A DNA stretch of 64,000 nt, taken from positions 26,937,018-27,001,017 of the forward strand of contig CM038708.1 of NCBI GenBank assembly GCA_021613375.1. Direction: 5' to 3'. Of this stretch, positions 33,471 through 46,020 are shown in pieces. Made by a program: the position numbers and the translations under genes. Every line of letters starts with the position of its first letter. Position 1 is the first letter of the stretch. Source of the stretch: Megaleporinus macrocephalus. Its lineage: Eukaryota > Chordata > Actinopteri > Characiformes > Anostomidae. The notes under the pieces are model-generated. The model worked only from the letters and a program-made list of their open reading frames with translations. It did not search any database and was not told where the DNA came from.

Positions 33471-34380
33471 ATCAAACACCATAATTTCAGAAAAAGCAAA
33501 TAACATTTAGTTTTCTTTAATATGAACCTATTAAATACAACAACAGCAAAATTACTAAGATTTGATGGGCTACACTGATAATGACGCTCATTCCCAGCTT
33601 GCAGCTGATCCACGATTCCGGACAGCTGATGGTTTTCACATTTGCACAAAAGTGTGGACAAACCAAGCCGTTACTTCTCTTGCCCCAGTTTTCCATCCTC
33701 AGGTCTCAAAGCAAAGTCAGGCCCCATCAGAGCAGATACATCAGAGTGTGTCACGACTGCTCTGAGCTTGGAGCGTTATCAAGAGATACAGTTGCGTTCC
33801 ATCGTGGCCGAGCCCAACACTTATTATAGATTCCATTAAGATGGGCCCAAATTGGACCTCTCCATCAGGTCTGGTCTACCTTGTTTGTTTTAGTTCTTGA
33901 CAGTAAGTCAGAAAGGCTTTATTAAGCTCCACAGAGATAAAGAAGGAATTAAAGGGACAATGAAATCAAAAGGCTATTACTACTATCACTTATTCCCTGT
34001 CAGCAAAGAAGTGGCAGAAAACGAGAATAAAATGCACAAATGCAGCAAACTTGTTAAAGTACAGTGACCTGGAAAAGTAGCTGCCCCTCAATGACGTTAT
34101 TTGAAAAAATCATCCCGTCTAATAAGCATCAGGATTGATTTGAACCAGGCCTGGATGATTCCAGCCTTTACCATCAGGGTTAGACTTGCCACAAGGAGCT
34201 CTTAGATCCACTAAATGAAGATAGATCCACCCAATAAGGTACAAAAGAATGCAAAGTAATGAGTTACAGGCCCTCATCTTGAAATTACACAGGCCACGGA
34301 TAGACAAGCCATGGCGGCACTGCACTATGCCTACACAGCAAGACATTTACTACACATGGCTGAAGACACAGTACAATGTC
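33471..34380. other. Unique DNA with three overlapping open frames
   Basis: Frames at 33562-33765, 33581-33829 and 33642-33839 overlap on the + strand, giving about 280 bases with few stops in any phase. No domain is recognisable. It is non-repetitive and GC-richer, so a conserved non-coding element is as likely as coding sequence. Confidence 0.3.
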
Positions 34381-34960
34381 AGTGACTGATTAAAATGATC
34401 AGGCTCTGTAACGATGATGCTCAGCTCACTGCAGAGTCTCCCCGTACACAGTTTGTTCTGATTTGTAGGCATATATTCTATGATGTTCCCTGCATACTCT
34501 CCTGTAATGGATGAATAGGGTCTTAAATTGTTGTGTGGTGGAAGCAGTTCAATTAAGATCACCATAAAACAACTATTTAACTGACACCGATGTTGATGAT
34601 TGAGCGCGTAAGCCGGAGGCGAAGGATGTGGTATATCATAATGCGCCGTGCTAAATGTACACCGGCAAATGGAGTACTTTGTCGAAAATGGGCTCCGCAG
34701 ATTGGAGGCCATGAATTGTGAGACCACCAGGCACTCACACAGTGTGCAAGGGGTGGGAAGCGAGGAACAAATCACTAACTTCTTAGTAGCGTGACAAAAG
34801 ACGGCTCATTTAAATATTTATGGCCACGCTTGCCGCTCATAAATGATCATTGGTGATTAGATCACAGGCCGTCAGCCCAGTGATGAGCTACAGCGATGGA
34901 AGGTGGAACAAGCGTACAGGTGTAAATAAGGCAGGGCGAGCGGGAGAAAGCTAGGCTCGT
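34381..34960. promoter_or_regulatory. Candidate conserved non-coding element
   Basis: A long stretch of balanced, non-repetitive sequence with homeodomain-like words (gtgattagatcac, a near palindrome at about 34853-34865) and catttaaatatttatgg at about 34808. A 141-codon minus frame (34350-34775) crosses it without any domain. Typical profile of a conserved enhancer. Inference. Confidence 0.35.
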
Positions 34961-35264
34961 TCCATCGCTCAGTTCAGGTACTGTATGTACTCATACACAA
35001 GAACATCACGTTCAAATTAAATAAAAGCTGCTTATGGGAGTGAACGTTACCGGCAAGATTGCCTGACAGCTCAATTCCCCAACCAAAAGTCATCCAGTAC
35101 CCTCCACAAACACTGGCACGAGCAAAACAGGCTATAATTTTTTTGCTTTATCTTGTTGATATTTTATTCTATGATATTTTTTTATACTAACAATCTGTGT
35201 CCAGTTTATAGACTAAAAGAATTAAGTGTTTCTATTAGTCATCTTATCATTAAAATATTTTTTT
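34961..35264. other. AT-rich spacer
   Basis: Leads into the following Tc1-like element; nothing recognised. Confidence 0.4.
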
Positions 35265-36960
35265 ATCTATGAAGGCCAATATTGATGGCACCCCCAGAAC
35301 TTTGTACGAGAGAAATCTAATTGCAGTATATCCCCACTTATATTTAATATGAGTGATTAGAAACACATACATGGTCAGCTATGACTTCTGGTTTCAATGG
35401 GGTATAAATATGAATTGGCACACAGGTCAAATCCCCTTATCACAAGAAAGTCCAAAAGATTGTGATATTAGAAAAAGGAGAACAGCCTACTGTGCTCATT
35501 TCCACTATCAGAACAACAATTAAAAAAACCTTTACAGCAACTGGAGATCCAGTGAGATGCTGAATGTCTATAAAAACCACATGCACAGTGAGAGACTAGT
35601 GTCAGAACATCTCCCAAACTACAATCACATGCCATGTAGATGACCCCATGCTGTTTGGGAGGGTTGCCAGAAGAAAGCTTCTGCTGTCAAGCACTAACAA
35701 ACTCAAGTGCTTGCTGTTTGCCAGCTTTTACTAGACTGAAAGAAGTGTCAGGGTGGTCAGATGAGACCAAAATAGAGCTTTTTGGCAAGAAACGCCAGAG
35801 GTGAAACCTACGGTGTAGACACACAGGCCACTTTTCCACTGTAGAGTCAAACGGTTCTTAGGGCTGTGGTATGGCACGTTGGTGTAGGCTCATAAGACCA
35901 GTTCTTTTTCCATCTGCTGTACTGCTAAACTAGAACCAGGCAATGCTAAAGAAAAAAAAATATCACAAAACAGTGGCTGCTTACTCTTAACTGCTCACAG
36001 TCTAATACCTACTTCACTCACCACCCCACAAAACACAGTTGTCATTCCAATACTGGTCTCTGAATGTGCTCACATGTTCTCACATGTTCTGTATCATATA
36101 AACATATATACTGTCTTGGGTAGCATCCTAGGTTCGCAATATCTTAGTCTGGCAAGCTACAGCCTATCATACTACAGAACAGGTCAACTGTGGCTTCTGT
36201 CATTTCAATATCAGTCAGTCCACTTTGCTCTCACAGTTAAAAGTTAAAAGAACGCAGAAACTGTAGCCTCATGAATTGAACATGTACTGGTGTGTTTGGA
36301 TCTCATTAGATAAGCTAAGTTGGCTAGGAGAGTAGAGACAACTAGCATTAGCTATAGCACCCTAATATCACAGTACAAGTTAAATTTTTTGGCCTCTAAC
36401 ATAAGCTGCTTGACTTTGCTTCCCCAGAATGAAGTCTTCCGAAAGCTTTTCACAGCTTGTTGCAGAATGTGGTGGTTTCACTGTGAGGTATGGTGGTGGA
36501 TCTGAACAACATATTTGGATACATGGTATCATTAATTCCATCAAGTGTAAGCAGAAATTTTAAAAAAACCTAAACCAGATCAAAACCTCCATAAGAAATC
36601 ATCAGAAACAGCAGGACAATGACTCAAAGCACACTGACCACAGAATCAAGGTTTGAACATTGCCACCCCTGAGTGGAATGAGCTACAGAGAACAGTCCAA
36701 AAGCATTGACTTTAGAATTAACAGAATCTGGAGAGGTTCTGAATAAATGCATGGTCTTAGCTCACTTGCCATGTGTTCTCCAGTCTGAGCTTATGTACAG
36801 TGTAGCTATTGTCAACAAGCTGGTTAATAAAGCTCAGCAACTTGTGCAGAAGTCTGTGAACGCTACAATATTTTACATGAAGATCAAAAGGATAAGCAAG
36901 ATATTATCTTGAATATACAATTTTTTAGAGATTTAATTTTAATCAGTAAATTGAAGTTAG
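35265..36960 (+). mobile_element. Tc1-like transposon, broken by an insertion
   Basis: The 5' text gccaatattgatggcacccc and ggtataaatatgaattggca belongs to the fish Tc1 family whose terminus reads tgccaataatt. Transposase text follows: tgtttgggagggttgccaga, agaaagcttctgctgtcaag, ggtcagatgagaccaaaata and gagctttttggcaagaaa. After an insertion (about 35825-36475) it resumes with gtatggtggtggatctgaac, catggtatcattaattcc, cagcaggacaatgactcaaa and tgaccacagaatcaaggttt. The DDE-region word caggacaatgac keeps the second aspartate. Frames are broken and the 3' terminus is missing. Confidence 0.82.
35825..36475. mobile_element. Insertion inside the Tc1-like element
   Basis: About 650 bases unrelated to Tc1 interrupt the transposase text. 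It begins near aggccacttttccactgtag, a word typical of a fish hAT-like MITE end. A matching right end is not found. The interior is AT-rich and non-coding. Confidence 0.45.
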
Positions 36961-38099
36961 AAAGAAAGCGAGAGGAGAAGTGAATCAGAGTGTGTCAAAT
37001 CTACAGTTCTAAACAGCTACATGTTGCATCCCAGCGAATAGTCCACTCATACTAGGAGAGGCTGCAGCTACTGCAGGGCAGAAGGGAGTTATTTCTTTTC
37101 TTAATTTAGACTCTGCCACAATTATGGAGGAGTGCGAGCTTAGTCATGGCTGCCATCCTCAATTGCGCTTTGGGGAAGAGTTTTATTTTTGGGTGATGCT
37201 GCACCGTCTAGTTGGGAGAAGAGTTTGTTAAGGCTGTCGACTGTGACACCTGCCTGGGACTTTAGTTGAAATCATTTAACAAAGAAACTAACAATTGACA
37301 AGCATGGAAACTTAAAGAAGCGCTCAGGGAATATATGACACACTCACATGGAAGAACTTGGGTAGTCATTTCCAGCAAAAAAAAAAAAGAAAGAAAGAAA
37401 GATCTGAGAGCAGTTTACTTGTTTTCAGTCAGCATAAGAACAATCTAATTTGTGGGATTAGAGTCTTATCTTCCATATCAGCTTTAGTGGAGGTATTTAT
37501 CTGGCTCAGTTCTTAGTTCTTTAGGCATCTCTAACTGATAAACCCAAATTGATCGTGCTCTCAAACACTCACACATGCATGCTCAGTCCAGACTGACAAG
37601 AGGTGACAGTGTGGGACACCTGGCTAATGAAACAGTAATGCCTATACTTCATGCCTCTCTGTAGGAAATGACTGATGGTTGCACAAGAGATAAGAACACA
37701 TATTCTTACAAACTGTAAATGCTAATAAAAACAGAAAGCATTGACTAACCTGTATGAAATGGGAAACAGTACAAAAATACCTTAGTCTTTTACCTCATGA
37801 ACTCTAAAGTGGGTCAGCAGCATGTTTACCACTCTGTTACAACACCTTGGCTCAACACAGAAAACTTTAGAATCACTGGGGATGGATGATACAGATGGTT
37901 CCAGTTTTGAAGACAGTTTTTTGCCCTTCTTCCATTTATGCAATTCCTCCATCATGTTGCAATAAGCATGGATGTCGCATAGAATGTTGCATTAGTTGCT
38001 CCAAAATGTGTATTTATCATTCAGCATTAATGACTCCTATAAGAGATGTGCAGGTTAGCCACACCAATAGCATCAATAAACCCCTATAAACTGACAGAC
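36961..38099. other. Non-coding DNA
   Basis: A poly(A)/gaaa run lies at about 37378-37402. Otherwise nothing recognised. Confidence 0.4.
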
Positions 38100-38990
38100 A
38101 CTGGATTTAGAAGTTGGTAACGCTGGTATGCTGGTAACAATCAGCATGGTCCAAAGAACGCTACTCTTATTACTTCTATTAACAAACTGAAGGGTTGACT
38201 CGTCGAACCACTATGTTTAAACTGTGCATCAATCCATTTCAAACGAGGTTCACAGAGGTCATCAGTGTTTGTCCTGAGCCCAGTGGTGATCAAAGGTGAC
38301 ATTTCTCAGTTTTAGTTTTCAGCCTTGCTCTGAAATTCTTCTAGTTTCTGTATGTCTTCAGATGATATTAGATGACAGAGTGTGCAATACCTGAAATCCT
38401 TGCGACTGCTTCCTAAGGAACATTGAGCCTCATTCCCCCACCATTCTTAAGAAGAAGTTTCCTCTTAAACTCACCCAAGATTCGAAAAGTCACCAATGTT
38501 TTCTTATTTGGGATTTGTTCTAAAGTAAGTACAGAATTTACACACATTCAAGAGCACAAAGGTAAAAGAACATGAATCTGAAATGAATCAGATGTTGACT
38601 TTTTTATGATCTCTCTGAAGAACAAAAATATTAATGATATTGGTGAATGAAGCCCTGTGTTGTCCTACATGCTGATGCATATGTTGGCACGCCTCAACCC
38701 GTGAAGGACTAGGCATTTCCTGAATGTCCTGTTACACCCAGGTCTTATTGAGCCACCAGTTTACAACGTTCCTAGTTCCCTCATGATAGAGAACTCATAA
38801 ACTGTGCGGTGATTCTTCAAAGTTGAAAACGAATCTTCAAATAACATAGTTTTCTATTGCACTGCTCTAAAGAAGACTTTTTGTTACCTTTATTTTCAAG
38901 AAAGATGCCACATATCACTGCTTTCTGTTTTTATATGCATTCCACATGCTGTCCCAACTTCTGCAATAGAGATTTCTTTTTTGGAGTAAC
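38100..38990 (-). mobile_element. Decayed DNA transposon, antisense
   Basis: Same family as 30830-31800. Words in order: catcaatccatttcaaacga, tgtcctgagcccagtggtga, gttttcagccttgctctg, cagatgatattagatgacag, tacctgaaatccttgcga and, at the terminus near 38940-38965, tatgcattccacatgctgtc with ccaacttctgc. On the minus strand the terminus reads gcagaagttgggacagcatg. Frames destroyed; superfamily uncertain. Confidence 0.65.
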
Positions 38991-39647
38991 ACCACAGAAG
39001 ATCCACTTTTGTGTAAAGATCCTTGTGTGGGTTCTACACCAGTCAGAATCTATTTAGGAACCTTTATTTTTAGGACTATACTGTACCACTAAATAGACAC
39101 ATAAGAGCAATGCATATAAACATATCAGACTTACTTATAAATAATTATGAATGACAGTAATGAGGATTACATCCTCTATAATTACACGTGTATGTCATGA
39201 AATTGATTTCAGGCATATGGGGACCTTGTTAAAGTAATGTTTCCTTCAATACATTATGAGCCCTCTGAATTAAAGGCCTTTGGCTGGCAGAATGGATGAG
39301 AGAGCCAGACGCAGTGTGCTAATATACACGCTGTACTATGCGGGAGAGGAGAGAAGAGTCACACACTGCCAGCGGTAGTGATAAGCCACCATACCAAAAC
39401 CCTTCATTCACTTGTTCCCTGCTTCAGACTCAATCAATAGCTCAGCTGCTCTTGGCTTAAAGGAAAGAAACAATGTGATTTTGCTCACAAAAATAACCAT
39501 ATAGGTTGACAAACATCAAATTCAAGTGCCAAAGGTTTTGATTAGAAAGTCTCATTTCCAGTGGTAAGGAATTAACTTGATACATTACAATTCTGCTCTT
39601 AAAACAGACTCAGTATTAAGAACAGTACCAAATAAAAATAGAATAAT
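38991..39647. other. Spacer with a candidate conserved segment (39240-39440)
   Basis: The part at 39240-39440 is non-repetitive and GC-richer (gaattaaaggcctttggctg at about 39268). The rest is AT-rich and featureless. Confidence 0.3.
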
Positions 39648-40020
39648 TTAACACAGTATCAAAAAACTTTGAAAACCACCAAAATGTCAAACAGTATCAC
39701 TAAAATGCTGTTGGTCTCTGTGTCTTTCTTAGAAAACACTGTCGCTGATAAAAAAGAGCACGTCTAGGTGCATCCTATCAGAGTAAAACGGGTGGAGCAA
39801 GGCTCATGTTTATATCCTGCTGCTTATAAATTCAAAGGTTTTTGGGGCTTGATTTGTTTGCAGTGTGGCTAACCTGAGCCTGAAACGATCATTATGGTTG
39901 TAGAGCTCTTTGAAGACATTTTAATACAAAGAAAACTAAAAACAGCATCAAATCTTCACTTCAGAATTACACATACTCTCCACTTCATTAGGTACACCTG
40001 CTGAACTGCTCGTTAATGCA
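39648..40020 (+). repeat. Arm A of a 370-bp inverted duplication
   Basis: The reverse complement of 44412-44789 with roughly 93-95% agreement by eye. Shared stretches include atcctatcagagtaaaacgg, ttcaaaggtttttggggctt, gtggctaacctgagcctgaa and gaagacattttaatacaaag. The arm runs into the first 45 bases of the Tc1-like element that starts at 39973, so it includes one terminal repeat of that transposon. Confidence 0.92.
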
Positions 40021-41000
40021 AATATCACATGGCAGCAATTCAATGCATTTAAGCATGTAGACATGGTCAAGACTACTTCAAATCGAGCACCAGAATAAAA
40101 AGAAATAAAGGTGATGTGGCATGTGGCATGGTTGTCAATGTTAGAAAGGCTGGTCTGAGTATTTCAGAAAGTGCTGACCTACTGGTATTTGCCCACCCAA
40201 GTATCTCTAGGGTTTACAAAGAATGGCCCATAATAGGGAAAATCTCCAGTAAGCTGCCGTTGATGCCAGAGTTCAGTGGAGAATGGCCAGACTTGTTCGA
40301 GCTGAAACATAGGCAACAGTAACTCAAATAAGCACTCATTACAACCGAGGTATGCAGAAGAGCATCTTTGAATGTACAACACATCAAACCTCAAAGGAGG
40401 TGGGCTTCAACAGCAGAAGACCACATGGGGCACCTCTGCTTTCTGCTAAGAACAGGCAACTAAGGCTAAAACAGGCTCTTTAAAATTAGAAAGCAGAAGA
40501 TAAAAACGATGTTGCCTGGTCTGATGAGTCTTGCCTGGTCTGATGAGTCTTGTCCTGCGACATTCGAGTAGGGTCAGAATTTGATGTAAGCAACATGAAA
40601 GCATGGTAGTGGTGGTGTAGTGGTGTGGGGTATATTTTCTTAATATTTTCCAATTGAGCATCATTTAAATGCCACAGTCTACCAGAGCACTGTTGCCGAC
40701 TATGTCCATTCCATTATGACCACAGCGTAATCTTCTTCTGATGGCTACATCCAGCAAAATAACACACCATGTCACCAAGCTCAAAATGGTTTCTTGACCA
40801 TGACAATGAGTTCACTGAACTCAAATGGCCTCCACAGTCAACAGATCTCAATCACCTTTGGGATGTGCCAGCCACTGTGTGATCTCTGAGGAATGTTTCC
40901 AGCACCAGCATTGTTGAGTCTGTGCCATGAAAGCAGCATAGTGTGAAGGCAAAAGAGTACTTGCAAGGTGTACCTAATAAAGTGGACAGGGGGGTGTATA
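39973..41000 (+). mobile_element. Tc1-like transposon with mutated active site
   Basis: The ends tactctccacttcattaggt and cctaataaagtggacagggg are inverted. The transposase frame is readable in pieces. The amino-terminal helix-turn-helix gives GMVVNVRKAGLSISESADLL at about 40125-40184, and the catalytic region gives QQNNTPCH near 40757 and WPPQSTDLNHLWDV near 40829. Family members have QQDNAPCH and DLNPIEHLW. So the second catalytic Asp is Asn, and a 9-base deletion removes the Pro-Ile-Glu carrying the third. Also a 20-base tandem duplication (tgcctggtctgatgagtctt) at 40515-40554. Clearly inactive. Confidence 0.92.
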
Positions 41001-42092
41001 CTGACCTCAAAATAAGATCACCACCATTATCACCTTTAACAATTAAATACAGTTCTTTTGCATTAACATCAATCAAAACCCCTTACACTCTTGTGCTTCC
41101 TTAGACACATTCCAGATTGGCTGGTGTCATAGGGAGATTCAAACAGAGACCCTAACACTGGGGAGAGAATCAGGTGGAAGTTTCATTTTGGAGCGATTTC
41201 CACTTTACTGATTAGCATTAGAATTACATTTGACTGTTTCTATAATATAAAATGGACATCCCCTCCACTATACAAAGGGCAACAAAAATAACAGAAGCAC
41301 CACATGAAAAAGAATTTTTAAGACAATCAGTACTTTGATATAAGGGTCATCAAAGCAACATGAGGCAAACAACAGAGTTTCAAAATGTTTCAATAGTCAG
41401 GCTTGTACTGATCATGCAATCCTCCAAGTTATTTTGGGTGAAAAGAATGTTTAGAGCATGACAATGTATACATATCTACAAAGAGGAAGCAGAACTGACA
41501 ACTACTAGAAGCTTGAATAAAAATAGGTGATTAACTGAGTGGCAACGGCAACTGTTGTTAGGCAGGACCAGGGAAATGAATGATCAAAGGCCTGACATTT
41601 ACAGTCAGAGGACATCAGTTTTGGAAAACAAATGCTAGCTATTATAGCACTGGGGGTCGTTCTGTTTGCCATCCCTCACTGACGTATACAGACTTGTGGA
41701 AACTGTAGAGCTGACGTTTAGCTGTGGAGGACCTCTTGTTCTGCACTGTGCATGTCTCTTCCTGATAGAAATTAAACATGAAGTTAATTAAGAGCAGTAT
41801 TCAGCTTTTGTGTGGTTCTTTTCACATTGAATGCTGCAGTGTAAAGAATGAGTAATACAGCTGCTGTGTACCGTTTGGTCTGTTCATATGGAATTCTTTT
41901 TATTCTAGTAATGTTGGAAACAGTAGTGAAAAAGAACTTTAGGTCATTGTAATTATTCTCAGTTATATATGAAACACGAGGCTAGAGATAACATGATACC
42001 ACATTTTCTCTTTCAATGTGAGCTATTTTTAATTGAAGCATTAAAAGTAAGCTCTTATGTTCAGACAGCTCATAACAGCTAATAACATCAGA

Positions 42093-42094
<2 letters not shown>
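41001..42094. other. Non-coding DNA
   Basis: No repeat boundary, RNA or coding signal recognised. Confidence 0.4.
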
Positions 42095-42160
<66 letters not shown>

Positions 42161-42161
42161 T
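42095..42161. repeat. (GT)27 microsatellite with (AT)6 tail
   Basis: Uninterrupted GT dinucleotides at 42095-42148 followed by alternating AT to about 42160. Alternating purine-pyrimidine DNA; very likely polymorphic. Confidence 0.98.
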
Positions 42162-44044
42162 TTATGATAGATTTGTAGTTGGTTTGGTTCAGATTAATTG
42201 TAATGCAGGCCTATTAATCTTAATTTTTATTTAGTATATCATCTTGGTTGGTGTATTTAAACTCTGCAAGTAGTAAAATAATACTTTTTTACGCTTACAA
42301 CAGTATTAAATTCTTGAAGTGACCAATAAAAAATAACAATGAACAAGGCACCGCCAAGTAAACACCACCATTAGTTAGATCTTCAGAAGATGTTCTGGAG
42401 GCTTTACACATCAGATTTGATACCTTGATTTTCAATAGGTGGGGACTGTGTAAAGAAAAAAACGTTACTCTAAGCCTTCTGGATGTTGAGTGGTTGTCAG
42501 TGGTTTTTAGAGAACTGTTAAAAATGAAAGCCACAGTTGCAACTTACAAGCTAAAATATAAGTTGGATGCATTTTCCAGGCTTCAAATGTTTGTGTTTAA
42601 TCTAGAGTGGCTAAAATATTGATGCGAATTGCAGTAAGCTTAGAACTAACATATCACTAGCCTCCCATAGAGGTTCTATCAGAAATTACTATTATTACAG
42701 AAATGTTTTTATTCCTTGTTTTTGACATTTACATCCCGAACTGAAGGCCTAGCACTAAAAGTCAGTTCACCACTGCCTAATGCACACTTTTATTTTTTTT
42801 GTAGACAACAGCCAAGGAAAAACAGACAGCCAGTGCTAGTACGCTCTCTCCGACTGTCTGTCTCTCTCTCGTGCTCTTCACAGGAACATGGCGTACTCTT
42901 GCTCCCTTAAGATCCTGTTTGCATTTAAAGATGCCGATCTCTCTTTTGCTCACTGACACGTAAAATATTTTGGGGAAGGACGACATGTCAGTATAGTGTT
43001 TGTCAGGATACATTTAACTGCAGTGACTGTTTATTAAACTGGAATAGATACCATATCATTTTCTATTTCCCCATCTCTCCTGCAGCAAACCAAGATTAAA
43101 AGTACATTTGTGGCTTTTTGAACTTACTTGCCTGACTGTTCAAACCACTGCTCGACCTTGCAGCGTAGGGTAGTTAAGCATTTGCATGTACGCTAACCGC
43201 AAGCCGAGACTATTAATAACACAGTCAATCCATATCATTTTATTCTTTAGACTTCATGTATAACATAGGAGGAAACAGATACAAGCAACAAAAACAAAAG
43301 TCAGTCTCAAGTATCCAATTAGCTCAATTTCTACCGCTCCTCTTCAGTTGACTGGTTCTGCTGTCTTGTCCACACAGTAAAGCTGTCTGCTTCTCACAGA
43401 TCCAGATCCCCACCACACACTCTAGGTTTCCACTTACAGAAAATTATATCTTTTCTGTGGCAGTAAGTGAGAGCGGCTTTATTATTTCATTTTGCTTTTG
43501 AATGCAAGTCTATGGAAGGCTAATACCCGGAGATAATGTGGCCGAATGGAAGTGCGAAACACGGGTGCCTTTCAAGCCTCGGGGCCTGCTTTGATATTAA
43601 AGGCCATATCAAACTTTATTTTAGGCTGAGGTGGAAGATAGATCCAGGAATAGCTGAGATATGCGGCTAAGAAAAGGGTTGTCACATACTTACATTTCTG
43701 GGGCCCAATAGCAGTGAGCCAGTGCAGATTGTCTAAACTGCAGCACATTACAATTTTCTTTATTCTTCTATAATTCAGAACTTAATGTATAGCAGGCAAT
43801 GACAGCAGATCCTTTTAGTCTGCATTGAAGGGCTCAGGGAATTGAAGGGTTGTATTTCGCTGCTGTTGGAACAAAACCTTGGTAAAAAGGGATACAGTAT
43901 TGAAATACAGTAATAACAAATAAGTCAGAGCAACCAGACTGCTAATTTAGTCATTTTAGCAAATGTTCTATGTTGGTAAGTTTACCATGAGATTTAAAAA
44001 TTGAAAAATGGAGATACAAACTTTTGATCATATAAGCATATAAG
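42162..44044. other. Non-coding DNA with a candidate conserved core (43440-43680)
   Basis: At 42780-42960 there are two polypyrimidine-plus-AG words (attttttttgtag at about 42793 and ctcttcacag at about 42875) that resemble splice acceptors, but no donor or conserved peptide supports an exon. The part at 43440-43680 is non-repetitive and GC-richer and could be conserved. Confidence 0.3.
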
Positions 44045-44090
44045 ATAGAGGTGGGCAATAATATCACAATACACAAGTTTTCACATATGT

Positions 44091-44207
<117 letters not shown>

Positions 44208-44256
44208 AAGTTATCTACATTATTTGAACATGCCAGTGGCCTTTTACATAGTGTGA

Positions 44257-44409
44257 CAATTTCATGATGAATGGACCAATCAAAGTGCTCCAAAACAGCT
44301 TGAAAAAAAATCTGGTTCTATTGACTTACATTGAAAATAAAGTATGTTTTTGGCCTCTCCTGTAAAGGTGCAATTTTGGAGATACTTGTTTTTCATTGGA
44401 CAGCGACGA
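44257..44409 (+). repeat. Dispersed repeat family R, copy 2
   Basis: Same orientation as copy 1 at 5704-5869: caatttcatgatgaatggac, attgacttacattgaaaata, gtttttggcctctcctgtaa, attggacagcgacga. It stops abruptly at 44409-44411 where arm B begins. Confidence 0.7.
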
Positions 44410-44411
44410 TA

Positions 44412-44789
44412 TGCATTAACGAGCAGATTAACAGGTGTACCTAATGAGGTGGAGAGTATGTGTAATTCTGAAGTGAAGATTTGATGCTGTCTTTAGTTTT
44501 CTTTGTATTAAAATGTCTTCAAAGAGCTCTACAACCATAATGATCGTTTCAGGCTCAGGTTAGCCACACTGCAAACAAATCAAGCCCCAAAAACCTTTGA
44601 ATTTATAAGCAGCATGGAGGTAAACATGAGCCTTGCTCCACCCGTTTTACTCTGATAGGATGCACCTAGACGGCACCCCTTTATCAGCGACAGTGTTTTC
44701 TAAGAAAGACACAGAGACGAATGACGTTTTAGTGATACTGTTTGACATTTTGGTGGATTGTTTTCAAAGTTTTTTTGATACTGTGTTAA
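44412..44789 (-). repeat. Arm B of the inverted duplication, with an orphan Tc1 end
   Basis: The reverse complement of 39648-40020. The first 45 bases (tgcattaacgagcag through aggtgtacctaatgaggt to ggagagtatg) are the terminal repeat of the Tc1-like family found whole at 39973. The rest of that transposon is absent, and repeat R begins immediately on the outer side. The reading tgccgtctaggtgcatccta on the opposite strand differs from arm A at a small block near 44673. Confidence 0.92.
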
Positions 44790-45584
44790 AATCATATAAA
44801 TATCATCTTATTTTAAACAAAAATATATTTCACACACTGCACTGCGATACATGCTGGGGTAATTATGCTCTATTTGCAGTCAAACATACAGACATATACA
44901 GAAAATATTTTTAAATGCTGACACTATACACAAAATTCAAAGAAAATTATGAATTTTGCTATTTAATCATGCCATGACAAGAACATTACATATTATCTAG
45001 CCCTACCAAACAGCAAACAGCAAAGAACTGGTGTTGCACAAACAATTACCAACATAACATATTTACACTTGTTATCGATAAAGCCATGCTATTCCTTCCT
45101 ACTCAATCACATCCTTAACAATATGTCATTGGAAATGCATTCATGTTGATCTACTCACATTTTAAAATAACAGAATATAACATTATATACATACTGATAT
45201 GTGAACAAAAGCAAACTCCACCTTTTATAGTCCTGTTAAAGCAAGAAAAAGATCAATAACAATGATTTCAATACAGGTAGTAAGGGCACATTCAATGGTC
45301 AAGCACTTGAGTACTCATGTACATTCTCATTCCAAACATTATTTAAGGCCAATGTGGGAGGTGAGTACTGACATTGTGTTAACAATTAATTAATCAATTA
45401 AATCTATAGAGTGTTAAAAATCATTTGTCCTGACAGGGAAGCTGGAGCTCTGGAATTGATATTTTGAATGCGGTGTCTTCAGAGTGATATTAGAGTACAG
45501 CTGTAATGATTAGTCAACATCTCTAGTATTATCATATTATATTATCGTTATCAATTTATTTCATTATCAATTACGACTCGTTTA
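44790..45584. other. AT-rich non-coding DNA
   Basis: Nothing further recognised. An attaattaatcaattaa cluster lies at about 45385-45400. Confidence 0.4.
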
Positions 45585-46020
45585 AAAAAAGATGGTGGCG
45601 CACACAGATGCAGCGGCCGCCTTGGGTCACAGCAAAGAGAGCTAATGTGTGTGCTTAGAATGAATAACTTCGGTGTCTTCTAATAATACCCACTCACACT
45701 TAGAGCTTTGCTGCACATTTATCTACTTCATTTTATGTCTGCTGCTTTTGTCTGGTTTCCAGAAGTTATGGATTGGCACAGTTTACTCCAGATTGTAGTT
45801 TATTATCTGTTGTTTTGAGGTTTTTTTGTACTTATTGAACGTTGTGCCGCTGTCACCATATCCACTTGTCAGCTGCTGTTTTATGGAAGGTTTCGTACTG
45901 TGTTCCACAGGAACTGCTATTGCTCAACCCATGGCTGTAATAAGAATGAAGCAGTACCATCGTCTTTAACACCAGGTGTAGACCACTGCTGCTCCAGGCA
46001 GTTAGCTAACCAGCTTACTC
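45585..46020 (+). mobile_element. Possible LINE 5'-UTR-like fragment
   Basis: Starts aaaaaaagatggtggcgcac followed by gatgcagcggccgccttggg. The combination aagatggcggcgc with nearby GC-rich text is typical of the 5' leader of some vertebrate LINEs. The boundary is uncertain and no coding part follows. Confidence 0.25.

Noticed and set aside
33562..33839. Three overlapping frames as a protein-coding exon
   Set aside because: Several phases are open at once, which reflects composition. No domain or convincing splice sites are seen.
42780..42900. Possible exon after polypyrimidine-AG words
   Set aside because: No matching donor, no conserved peptide and ordinary AT-rich flanks. Acceptor-like words are frequent by chance.
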